From assembly GCA_036679405.1 (NCBI GenBank), contig JAVBVZ010000047.1:37770-101769 (forward strand): 64,000 nucleotides of DNA, written 5' to 3'. Below the pieces are notes generated by a model. That model did not search any database, was not told the origin of the DNA, and saw only the letters and a list, made by a program, of their open reading frames with translations. The stretch comes from JAEYKI01 sp036679405. GTDB taxonomy: Bacteria > Bacillota > Clostridia > Christensenellales > Christensenellaceae. This document shows positions 16,272 to 23,999 of the stretch, one piece after another; within the stretch, counting starts at the first letter, position 1, and each line of letters starts with the position of its first letter. The position numbers and the translations under genes were made by a program.

Positions 16272-17191
16272 TGAAAAGGATCATAAAAATTAAGGATCTG
16301 GCAGAAAAGATCAAGCTGAACATTCTTTATATGGGCACGCGTGATTCCATGGAGATCGACACCAGCGACTTAAACCGCCCGGGGCTTCAAATGAGCGGGT
16401 TTTTTGAGTATTTTGCGGTCAACCGGGTGCAGCTTTTCGGCATGGTGGAAATGACCTACCTGCAAACGCTTTCGCCCAAGGTGCGCAAAGACATCTTAGA
16501 ACAGTTTTTTTCTTACCCCATCCCCTGCGTTCTCATTGGCCGCAACCTGACGCCGCCGGAAGAATTTTTGGACTGTGCGCGGGAAAACAATGTTCCCGTG
16601 CTCATGAGCGGGCTCACCACTACCAAGTTGAGCCATAAGATCACCCTGTATTTAGACGAGATCCTCTCTCCTTCCATCTCACGCCACGGCGGGCTGATGG
16701 ACGTATACGGCGTGGGCATCTTTATTACCGGCGAAAGCGGCGTAGGCAAATCCGAAACCGCCCTCGAACTTGTAAAACGCGGTCACCGTTTTGTTGCGGA
16801 CGATGTGGTTGAAATACACAAGCTTTCAGATGAAACGCTCATCGGCCGCAGCCCGGATATCATCCGGCATATGATGGAGATCCGCGGCCTCGGCATTATT
16901 GACGTGTCCGTACTGTACGGCATGGGCGCCGTTATGCAGGAAAAGGACATCAATATTGCCATCCATCTTGAGCTTGGTAATATTGAGAACGTAGACCGTC
17001 TGGGCATAGAAGACAACCATATCACCCTGCTGGGCGTAAAGATCCCGCAGATCGTGGTGCCTGTACGGCCCGGCCGTAACCTTGCCATCATCATTGAAGT
17101 GGCGGCCATGAACTTCCGCCTGCGCAGCATGGGGCAGGTGGGCACGGACAAACTGGACCAGAACCTGCTTAAAATTTTGCAGGGAAGCTGA
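16271..17191 (+). CDS. hprK: HPr kinase/phosphorylase
   Basis: The 306-residue product has the HprK layout. An N-terminal regulatory domain is followed by a catalytic domain with Walker A GESGVGKS at 154-161, the conserved RHG histidine (H139), VADDVV at 176-181 and the signature block MEIRGLGIIDV. HprK phosphorylates HPr and Crh on Ser46 when glycolytic intermediates are high and removes the phosphate when they are low, driving CcpA-dependent catabolite repression. It is coupled to the upstream HAD gene. A likely substrate, the HPr-like protein with Ser46, is encoded at 21783-22049. Confidence 0.97.
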   Translation: MKRIIKIKDLAEKIKLNILYMGTRDSMEIDTSDLNRPGLQMSGFFEYFAVNRVQLFGMVEMTYLQTLSPKVRKDILEQFFSYPIPCVLIGRNLTPPEEFLDCARENNVPVLMSGLTTTKLSHKITLYLDEILSPSISRHGGLMDVYGVGIFITGESGVGKSETALELVKRGHRFVADDVVEIHKLSDETLIGRSPDIIRHMMEIRGLGIIDVSVLYGMGAVMQEKDINIAIHLELGNIENVDRLGIEDNHITLLGVKIPQIVVPVRPGRNLAIIIEVAAMNFRLRSMGQVGTDKLDQNLLKILQGS

Positions 17192-17215
17192 TCCACGATT
17201 CCATTGCACACGTTT

Positions 17216-17245
17216 AAGGGACGCATTGCCGTCCCTTTTATTTTA
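17216..17245 (+). terminator. Terminator after hprK
   Basis: AAGGGACG and CGTCCCTT flank a 6-base loop and are followed by a T-rich stretch (TTTTATTTT). It lies 25 bases after the hprK stop. Confidence 0.8.
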
Positions 17246-17357
17246 ACTTTTTTTGTCTCCATAAACGAAAGGACCGCCCTGTTTGCAAAGCCACCGCGGC
17301 GGTGTTACAATTATCCTATACACACAATATCTTACTATATGATCGAGGTGATAGCGG

Positions 17358-18068
17358 GTGAAGTATCGCAGTTCCCACAGTGGATTTTTTACGCATTGGA
17401 ACAAGAAAAAAATCATTGTACTGTCTTTGATTGCGGCCGCGGCCGTCGCTCTTGTGCTGCTGAGCGTTTTTGTATGGTCTCTTTGGACGATACAGGGCAT
17501 TGACGTTTCCCACTATCAGGGCGACATCAGCTGGATGGCCATGGCGCAGAGCAGCGACATTGAATTTGCCTACATCAAGGCGACCGAAGGCGCTACCAAC
17601 CAGGACCCCACCTTTCAGCAAAACTGGGACGGCGCATTGAAAAACGGCATCACGCCCGGCGCGTATCACTTTTTTACCGACACGAGCCCCGCGCAGGACC
17701 AGGCTGCAAACTTTATAGCCACCGTGCCCAAAACAAAGGGAACGCTGCCCCCGGCCGTTGATGTGGAAGGCACCATAGCGGAAAACGAGAACTTCAAATC
17801 CGAACTTGCCGTCTTTATTGCGGCTGTCACGGACTATTACGGCGTAAAGCCTGTTTTATACGTTCCTTATACGGTTTATAACCGGATCTATGACGATTAC
17901 AGCGACTATGATTTCTGGATTATAGACGACCAGAGCCAGCCCCTTGTAGAAGGCTGGACTTTCCGGCAATACACCACCACGGGCAAAGTTGCGGGCGCAA
18001 ACGAAGAGATCGACCTGGACGAATACCAGGGTTCGCTGTGGGCGTATGAACAGCTGAAGATAAAATAA
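17358..18068 (+). CDS. GH25 lysozyme (N-acetylmuramidase) with N-terminal membrane anchor
   Basis: The 236-residue protein has a basic N-terminus and one hydrophobic segment (about 19-43), then a glycoside hydrolase family 25 domain: GIDVSHYQGDISW (D49), AYIKATEG and the catalytic PAVDVEG pair (D135, E137). It should be displayed outside the membrane and cut the beta-1,4 bond between N-acetylmuramic acid and N-acetylglucosamine. The start is a GTG after GAGGTGATAGCG. It sits between hprK and murB but has its own promoter-like sequence (TACAAT/TATCCT near 17310-17325) and terminator. With no other phage or cell-wall-binding part, a role in peptidoglycan remodelling is more likely than a prophage lysin. 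Confidence 0.9.
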   Translation: MKYRSSHSGFFTHWNKKKIIVLSLIAAAAVALVLLSVFVWSLWTIQGIDVSHYQGDISWMAMAQSSDIEFAYIKATEGATNQDPTFQQNWDGALKNGITPGAYHFFTDTSPAQDQAANFIATVPKTKGTLPPAVDVEGTIAENENFKSELAVFIAAVTDYYGVKPVLYVPYTVYNRIYDDYSDYDFWIIDDQSQPLVEGWTFRQYTTTGKVAGANEEIDLDEYQGSLWAYEQLKIK

Positions 18069-18081
18069 GGGTCAAAAAAAC

Positions 18082-18110
18082 AAAAAGGCGGCGCATCCGC
18101 CTTTTTTTTA
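18082..18110 (+). terminator. Terminator after the GH25 gene
   Basis: AAAAAGGCGG and CCGCCTTTTT make a perfect 10-bp stem with a 5-base loop, ending in a run of T residues. Confidence 0.92.
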
Positions 18111-18279
18111 TGTCTGCGCAGGTATTTTCAACCCGGCGGATCTGAAGCCGCCGCTCTCCGCCCGCTTGTGCAAACAAAAAAAATAATGTAAACTTAAATA
18201 ACAAACGCAGATTGAATCAGCGTTCACCGAATCCATAAGACCGGCGCTTCAGGCGGCGGCATCAGGTATTGGAGAGACT

Positions 18280-19161
18280 ATGGAAGAAATCCGGCGGCTT
18301 ATAAATGAGCCCATGCGCAACCACACCACTTTTAAAGCGGGCGGGCCTGCAAAAGAACTGTATCTGCCTAAAAATGAAGACGAAATCCGCCGTGCCCTCA
18401 CCCGCGCGCAAAATAGCGGCCTCCCCTGGATAGTGATCGGCCGGGGTTCGAACCTTTTGGTTTCCGACAAAGGCTTTGCAGGAGTTGTTATCAAACTGGC
18501 CGATGATTTTTCAGACATCTCCGTCCATAAAAACACGGTATACGCGCAGGCAGGCGCGACCCTGCGCGACCTTGCGGCGGCCTGCATAGAAGCGGGGCTT
18601 TCCGGCCTTGAATTTGCGGGCGGTATCCCGGGGGCGCTGGGCGGCGGCGTAGCCATGAACGCGGGCGCCTACGGCGGCGAACTGAAAGATTTTATTTCTT
18701 TTGTCCGCGTACTCACGCCGGACGGGGAGATCCGCGAGCTTGCAAACAGTGAAATGCGCTTTTCCTACCGCCAAAGCGCGGTGGGCCCTGGCGGCCTGAT
18801 CGTTCTGGGCGCTTCTTTCACCTTGCCCGAAGGGAACCGGGACGCTTCTTTAAAATTGCTTACAGACTTAAATGCCCGGCGAAAAAACTGCCAGCCTTTG
18901 AATTATCCCAGCGCGGGCAGTACGTTTAAACGTCCGCCGGGATATTTTGCAGGTACGCTGATCGAACAATGCGGCCTTAAGGGCTGTTCGGTGGGTGGCG
19001 CTGCGGTTTCAGAAAAGCATGCAGGGTTTATTATTAATACGGGCGGGGCTACCGCGGCGGATATACACGCTCTCATCCGCCATGTGCAGGATGAGGTGGC
19101 CCGCAAAACCGGCATACCGCTGGAGACAGAAGTTAAATTGATTGGGGACTTTGTTACATGA
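18280..19161 (+). CDS. murB: UDP-N-acetylenolpyruvoylglucosamine reductase
   Basis: The 293-residue product carries the MurB hallmarks. These are an FAD-binding domain starting near NHTTFKAGGPAKELY with GRGSNLLVSDKGF and LEFAGGIPGALGGGVAMNAGAYGGE. The catalytic YPSAGSTFKRPPG block and a C-terminal Glu in ETEVKLIG follow. It completes the synthesis of UDP-N-acetylmuramic acid for peptidoglycan, using NADPH and FAD in the cytoplasm. The missing YLCF insertion marks it as type II, as in Gram-positive bacteria. A TTGGAGAG site precedes the ATG. The stop overlaps the PHP gene by four bases (ATGA). Confidence 0.96.
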   Translation: MEEIRRLINEPMRNHTTFKAGGPAKELYLPKNEDEIRRALTRAQNSGLPWIVIGRGSNLLVSDKGFAGVVIKLADDFSDISVHKNTVYAQAGATLRDLAAACIEAGLSGLEFAGGIPGALGGGVAMNAGAYGGELKDFISFVRVLTPDGEIRELANSEMRFSYRQSAVGPGGLIVLGASFTLPEGNRDASLKLLTDLNARRKNCQPLNYPSAGSTFKRPPGYFAGTLIEQCGLKGCSVGGAAVSEKHAGFIINTGGATAADIHALIRHVQDEVARKTGIPLETEVKLIGDFVT

Positions 19162-19871
19162 AACCGGCGTTTGATTACCACACCCATACCGTCCACAGCC
19201 ACGGAACGGGCACCGTAGAACAAAACGTTGAGGCCGCCATAAGCCGCGGCCTTTCGGAAATCGCCATTTCCGACCATTCGGTGCGGCATGCTTTTTATGC
19301 GGTCCGCGACGTGGAGGCTTACCTGAAAGATATCTCCCTCATGCGGGACAAATATAAAGACGTCATCAAAGTGAAATCCGCTTTGGAACTCAATTTGCTT
19401 TCGCTGGACGGGGAACTGGATATCCCTCGGGGCTATGAAAAAAGTTTTGATCTTCTTCTGTTTGGGTTTCACAAACTGGTCCGGTTTGCCGGGCCCTCCT
19501 CCGCGCTTTTCTTTATGCTACCCAAATCGCATAGTGAAAAAGCGGTCCGCCGGTATACAGACGCGTACCTTTCGGCCATCCGTAATAACGATGTCAGGAT
19601 CATCACCCACATCGGTTACGGCCTGCCCGTTTATAAGCCGGAAATCGCGGCCGCAGCAGCCAAAAAAGGCGTGCTTTTGGAGATCAACAACAAGCACCCT
19701 GAATTCTCGCCCGAAGAGCTTAAAGAATGCCTTTCGACCGGCGTAGATTTTATTTTGAGCAGCGACGCGCACCGTCCCCAGGACGTAGGCGTGACGCCTT
19801 ATTCCATCCAAAAAGCACAAACTGCCGGTGTGCCGGCAGGCCGCATTATCAACGCAAAGGAGGATGCATAA
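19158..19871 (+). CDS. PHP-domain phosphoesterase
   Basis: The 237-residue protein is a single PHP domain. DYHTHTVHSHGTG supplies the first HxH metal ligands, ISDHSVRH the next, ITHIGYG and EINNK a further set, and SSDAHRP the last. The full ligand set suggests an active trinuclear metal phosphoesterase like YcdX or histidinol-phosphate phosphatase relatives. It overlaps murB by four bases and ends five bases before rapZ. Genes of this type recur between murB and rapZ in Clostridia, but the substrate is not known. Confidence 0.85.
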   Translation: MKPAFDYHTHTVHSHGTGTVEQNVEAAISRGLSEIAISDHSVRHAFYAVRDVEAYLKDISLMRDKYKDVIKVKSALELNLLSLDGELDIPRGYEKSFDLLLFGFHKLVRFAGPSSALFFMLPKSHSEKAVRRYTDAYLSAIRNNDVRIITHIGYGLPVYKPEIAAAAAKKGVLLEINNKHPEFSPEELKECLSTGVDFILSSDAHRPQDVGVTPYSIQKAQTAGVPAGRIINAKEDA

Positions 19872-19876
19872 ATAAT

Positions 19877-20749
19877 ATGGAACTGACTATTGTAACCGGG
19901 CTTTCGGGCGCGGGAAGAACCTCTGCACTGCACCGTCTGGAAGACCTTAAATACTTTTGTGTAGACAACCTGCCCCCCGAACTGATCCCGCCGTTTGCAA
20001 AGCTGTGCCTTGACAGCCCCAAACCGCTTCAGAAGGTTGCCATTGCTGTGGATACCCGCATGGGTGACTGGTTCAACACCATTTACGATGCGATTGACGA
20101 GCTGAAAAAAATGGACCTTTCCTTAAGCATCCTGTTTTTGGATTCCTCGGACGAAACGCTGGTCAGCCGCTTCAAGCAGACGCGCCGGCCGCATCCCGTT
20201 TCCCAAAGCGGCAACATTCTCTCGGGCATCCACGCAGAACGCAGGCAGTTGCAGCGCATCAAAGATATGTCCGACCGGGTCATAGATACGTCCACGTACT
20301 CCATCCGCAAGTTATACGACGTGATCGACAGCTACTTTACCGAAGACAAAGATTCTTCACTGCTGATCTCGGTGATTTCTTTTGGTTATAAGCGGGGCAT
20401 CCCGATGGACGCGGACCTTGTGTTTGACATGCGTTTTATCCCGAACCCCTTTTATATCAAAGACCTGCGTCCGCATTCCGGCCTTTCGCCGGACGTAAAG
20501 GAATTTGTTTTTTCCTACGAGCGCGTACATACCCTTCTTGATAAGATTGTGGATATGGTTGAGTTTGTGAGCCCCTATTTTTTAGAGCAGGACAAAAAAC
20601 AGCTGGTGATCGGCATTGGCTGCACCGGCGGCATGCACCGCAGCGTCGCGGTTGCACAGGAGCTTTATGAACGCCTTTTGAAAACCAATTCCAAGGTGTA
20701 CTTAGAACACCGGGACCTGAACCTGGAAAAACAAAAACAGTCCGTATAA
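19877..20749 (+). CDS. rapZ: RapZ/YvcJ family nucleotide-binding protein
   Basis: The 290-residue protein starts MELTIVTGLSGAGRTSAL with a Walker A motif at 8-15, followed by DNLPPELIPPF. It carries the C-terminal block GIGCTGGMHRSVAVAQ characteristic of RapZ (PF03668). In Bacillus, YvcJ binds and hydrolyses nucleotides and affects competence; in enteric bacteria RapZ controls GlmS through small RNAs. The start was placed at the ATG at 19877, downstream of AAAGGAGG, rather than at an earlier in-frame codon inside the PHP gene. It lies directly between the PHP gene and whiA. The yvcK gene normally found between rapZ and whiA is absent. Confidence 0.95.
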   Translation: MELTIVTGLSGAGRTSALHRLEDLKYFCVDNLPPELIPPFAKLCLDSPKPLQKVAIAVDTRMGDWFNTIYDAIDELKKMDLSLSILFLDSSDETLVSRFKQTRRPHPVSQSGNILSGIHAERRQLQRIKDMSDRVIDTSTYSIRKLYDVIDSYFTEDKDSSLLISVISFGYKRGIPMDADLVFDMRFIPNPFYIKDLRPHSGLSPDVKEFVFSYERVHTLLDKIVDMVEFVSPYFLEQDKKQLVIGIGCTGGMHRSVAVAQELYERLLKTNSKVYLEHRDLNLEKQKQSV

Positions 20750-20841
20750 GGCTTTTGGCACGGCGGCCGAAGGCAGCTAAAAAAACGTCTGCATTTTAAA
20801 AGCGCTTTTTTGCCGCCCCAAAAACCAACCAGGAGGCGCTT

Positions 20842-21786
20842 ATGTCCTTTTCGCAAAAAGTTAAAGACGAGCTATGCCGCATCCATCTAACAGACCCCCG
20901 TGCCGCAGGCGCGGAATTGTTTGCGCTGCTGGCTTCAGCGGGCAATATCACCTTAAGCAGCAGCGGTATGGCCTTAAAACTGCATTTTGAGTTTATGCCC
21001 GTCGCCAAAAGAACGTACCAGCTCCTGAAAAATTTTTACGGGATCGACAGCGAAATAGATGTTCTTGAAAACCGGATGAAAAAAAAGAACACCTACGCTT
21101 TGGTGATTTCGGGCAGCGACGTGGTTTTGCCGCTTCTCGAGTCGCTCGGTTTTCCGCCAAAGGGCACGCTTTTTTTGTCGCATACCCCTCCCGGGCGAAT
21201 CCTTTCCCGGCCACAGCTGGCCGCCGCCTTTCTCCGGGGGCTGTTTTTGGGGTGCGGCACCCTCTCCGATCCAAAAAAAAATTACCATATGGAATTCGTA
21301 TTGTCTTCAAAGGATTTTGCAGACCGCTTATTGAATATTTTAAATAATCAAAAAATATTTGCAAAAATAGTTTTTCGAAAATCAAACTATGTGGTATACT
21401 TAAAAAGCGGAGACGATATCGCAAACCTTTTAACCGTCATCGGCGCACATTCTTCCGTACTTGATTTGGAAAACATACGAATACTCAAAGAAATGCGGAA
21501 CAATGTAAACAGAGCGGTTAATTGTGAGACCGCAAATATCAATAAAACCGTTAATGCTGCGGTCAGGCAGCTGAAGATGATTCAATTGATCGACAAAAAG
21601 ATTGGTATTCAGAATTTAAGCGAACCGCTGGCGCAGGCCGCTATGTTGCGTCTTAATAATCCGGAGGCAACGCTTTCCGAACTGGCAGAAATGACTTCCG
21701 GGTTCACAAAATCAGGCATAAATCACCGGTTTCGTAAACTAAAACAAATTGCTGAAGAACTAATATCAAAGGAGGATTTGTCATGA
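20842..21786 (+). CDS. whiA: WhiA, DNA-binding protein of the sporulation/division regulator family
   Basis: The 314-residue product has the WhiA layout. The N-terminal LAGLIDADG-like fold shows FLRGLFLGCGTLSDPKKNYHMEF, and the C-terminal helix-turn-helix domain shows NEAT-type features in LNNPEATLSELAEMTSG followed by KSGINHRFRKL. WhiA influences cell division and chromosome segregation in Bacillus and sporulation in Streptomyces. The ATG is preceded by CCAGGAGGCG. Its stop overlaps the HPr-like gene by four bases (ATGA), so the two proteins are probably coupled, as whiA and crh are adjacent in Bacillus. Confidence 0.96.
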   Translation: MSFSQKVKDELCRIHLTDPRAAGAELFALLASAGNITLSSSGMALKLHFEFMPVAKRTYQLLKNFYGIDSEIDVLENRMKKKNTYALVISGSDVVLPLLESLGFPPKGTLFLSHTPPGRILSRPQLAAAFLRGLFLGCGTLSDPKKNYHMEFVLSSKDFADRLLNILNNQKIFAKIVFRKSNYVVYLKSGDDIANLLTVIGAHSSVLDLENIRILKEMRNNVNRAVNCETANINKTVNAAVRQLKMIQLIDKKIGIQNLSEPLAQAAMLRLNNPEATLSELAEMTSGFTKSGINHRFRKLKQIAEELISKEDLS

Positions 21787-22049
21787 TCTACAAGGAAATC
21801 GTCATTAAACATTATGATGGCTTAAAGGCAAAGGCTGCCGCAAGTTTTGTGCAGGTTGCAAACCAATTTGAATCACAGATTTTAATTGAGTACAGCAACA
21901 AGAAAATCAATGCAAAGAGCATAATGGGACTGCTGTCGCTGGGTGTAAAATATGGCGAGTCTATTTATGTGTTTGCCAACGGCAATGATGAAAAGGCAGC
22001 TGTAAACGCACTTGTCGAACTGGTTTCCAAGAATTTTGGAGAGCAGTGA
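21783..22049 (+). CDS. Crh-like HPr paralogue lacking the catalytic histidine
   Basis: The 88-residue length and fold pattern are those of HPr, but the active-site block reads GLKAKAA where HPr has GLHARPA. Position 15 is Lys instead of His, 17 is Lys instead of Arg and 18 is Ala instead of Pro. The regulatory serine is kept: AKSIMGLLSLG places Ser at exactly residue 46. It therefore cannot carry phosphate from enzyme I but could be phosphorylated on Ser46 by HprK and act with CcpA, as Bacillus Crh (Gln15) does. It overlaps whiA by four bases, the same location as crh in Bacillus. AAAGGAGG precedes the start. Confidence 0.88.
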   Translation: MIYKEIVIKHYDGLKAKAAASFVQVANQFESQILIEYSNKKINAKSIMGLLSLGVKYGESIYVFANGNDEKAAVNALVELVSKNFGEQ

Positions 22050-22135
22050 TCTTTAAAAATTCTTTGAACCGTAAACTTTTTTAAAAATATTTGCGTCCCC
22101 AAGAGCAGCGCTTTTCGGGCGCCCACATATGGATC

Positions 22136-22166
22136 AAAAAGCCCCCGCAGATGCGGAGGCTTTTTT
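22136..22166. terminator. Bidirectional terminator between the HPr-like gene and uvrC
   Basis: AAAAAGCCCCCGC and GCGGAGGCTTTTTT form a 13-bp stem with one mismatch and a 4-base loop. T-runs on both strands allow it to stop the converging whiA and uvrC transcripts. Confidence 0.9.
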
Positions 22167-22177
22167 GGTAAACAGGG

Positions 22178-23998
22178 TCACTGTCCGCTTTCACCGTGAA
22201 AATACGCATAAATCGTTTTGGCAAGCGCCCGGCTGATCCCGTCTGCACCGGCAAGCTCGTCTATAGAAGCATTTCTGATCTTACCCATGCCGGAAAACTT
22301 TTTAAGCAGCGCTTTTTTGCGCGCATCTCCAATGCCGGGGATTTTGTCAAGTTCGCTTACGCTTTGCCTTTTTTCCCGCAGGCGGCGGTGGTAGGTAATT
22401 GCAAAACGGTGCGCTTCATCGCGCAGAGAGGTGATCAGCCGGAATTCCGGGCTGTTTTTTTTAAGAAGAATACTGTCGCTCTGTCCCGGAAGAAAGATTT
22501 CTTCTTCCCTCTTTGCAAGGCTTATGAGGGGGATATTTTCCGCCCCCAGTGAATAAAGCGCGTCCATTACCGCGGAAAGCTGCCCTTTCCCTCCGTCCAC
22601 AACAATCAGGTCGGGCAGGGGCGTAAAGCCACGGTCTCCCGAAAGGCCCCGCAAAAGGCGCCGGGTGACCGCTTCTTTAAGAGAGGCGAAATCATTGCTG
22701 CCCTCGACCGCTTTAATTTTAAAACGCCTGTACAGCTTGCGGCTTGCCGCTCCGTCCTCAAAAACAACCATGGAAGCCACGCTGTCCGTACCCTGCGTAT
22801 TTGAAATGTCATAACACTCTATCCGGCTGATCTCTCCCGTAACGCCGACCGCCTCCGCCAGGCTCCTGAGCGCACGCTTTTTCTTTGCATGCATGCCTTC
22901 TTTCAGTTTTACCGCATCCATTGCGTTTTTCTGCGCCAAAAGCGCCAGCTTTTTATTGTCGCCCCGGCTGGAGCAGGATATCTCCACCTTTCCGCCTTTT
23001 TGCGCGGACAGCCATTTTTGCACCGTATCCCGGTCCGGAAGGCCGGTGGAAATATAAATGTGTTTCGGGATTGCGGGGTTGTCCATATAATACTGTGTCA
23101 GAAAGGAAGAGAGTATCTCCCCTTCGTCTTCCCCGGCATATTCAAAATAATATTTTTCCGCATGGCTTAATTTTCCGTCCCGCACTAAAAATACCTGCAG
23201 GGCGGCAACGCTTTCCCCGCAGTAGATTCCGAATATGTCTTTATCCTTAAGGTTTGGAAATCCGGCTTTCTGGTGGCTGGATATCCGCTCGATCAGACGG
23301 ATCTTGTCCCGCAGCATTGCCGCTTTTTCATAATTCTGGTTTTCAGCCGCCCGGTCCATATCCGCCTTCAGGGCCGCTTTCAATTTGTTTTGCTTCCGGC
23401 CCAGCATATCTTTCACTTCACGGACCATCGCGCCGTATTCGCTTTGGGATATGTTTCCCGTGCAGGGCCCGACACAGCGTTTCATCTCGTAATTCAGGCA
23501 GGGCCGTTCTTTTCGCCGGATCATTTTAAGGATATCTTTCTTGCAGCTCCGAAGCGGATAAATCTTATAAATGCTGTCCAGAACGTCCCGGATGGTATGC
23601 GCCGCAATATACGGGCCAAAATATTTTGCCCCGTCATTTTTTACTTTGCGCACAATGGTCAGCCGCGGGTAAGGCTCCGAAAGGTCTATCCGCACATACG
23701 GATAATGCTTATCGTCTTTTAAAAGGATATTGTAATAGGGACGGTACTGCTTGATCAAATTGCATTCAAGGATCAGTGCCTCCAGTTCCGTGTCGCAGAT
23801 AATGTACTCCAGGTCCGCAATGTTGGAAACCATGGCCGCAACCTTTGAATACTTCTGCACGCCAGTAAAGTACTGCTTCACCCTGTTTCTTAAAACTTTT
23901 GCCTTGCCTACGTATATGACCTTCCCGTCCGCGTCTTTCATCATATAAACGCCGCTTTTTTGGGGAAGCTGTTTTAATTTGTTTTGGAGTTCTCCCAT
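22178..23998 (-). CDS. uvrC: Excinuclease ABC subunit C
   Basis: The 606-residue product has the UvrC domains in order. An N-terminal GIY-YIG nuclease (SGVYMMKDADGKVIYVGKAK) is followed by a UVR helical segment (YEKAAMLRDKIRLIERI near 215). An RNase H-like nuclease follows with ECYDISNTQGTDSVASMVVF and IVVDGGKGQLSA, and helix-hairpin-helix motifs close the protein (LDKIPGIGDARKKALLKKF). It makes both incisions in nucleotide excision repair with UvrA and UvrB. It starts one base after the stop of the penicillin-binding protein gene and is the last gene of the long operon beginning at 29155. Confidence 0.97.
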   Translation of the reverse strand: MGELQNKLKQLPQKSGVYMMKDADGKVIYVGKAKVLRNRVKQYFTGVQKYSKVAAMVSNIADLEYIICDTELEALILECNLIKQYRPYYNILLKDDKHYPYVRIDLSEPYPRLTIVRKVKNDGAKYFGPYIAAHTIRDVLDSIYKIYPLRSCKKDILKMIRRKERPCLNYEMKRCVGPCTGNISQSEYGAMVREVKDMLGRKQNKLKAALKADMDRAAENQNYEKAAMLRDKIRLIERISSHQKAGFPNLKDKDIFGIYCGESVAALQVFLVRDGKLSHAEKYYFEYAGEDEGEILSSFLTQYYMDNPAIPKHIYISTGLPDRDTVQKWLSAQKGGKVEISCSSRGDNKKLALLAQKNAMDAVKLKEGMHAKKKRALRSLAEAVGVTGEISRIECYDISNTQGTDSVASMVVFEDGAASRKLYRRFKIKAVEGSNDFASLKEAVTRRLLRGLSGDRGFTPLPDLIVVDGGKGQLSAVMDALYSLGAENIPLISLAKREEEIFLPGQSDSILLKKNSPEFRLITSLRDEAHRFAITYHRRLREKRQSVSELDKIPGIGDARKKALLKKFSGMGKIRNASIDELAGADGISRALAKTIYAYFHGESGQ

Positions 23999-23999
23999 A

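Noticed and set aside
17358..18068. Prophage lysin
   Set aside because: The GH25 gene has its own promoter and terminator among core genes, with no holin or other phage genes nearby.
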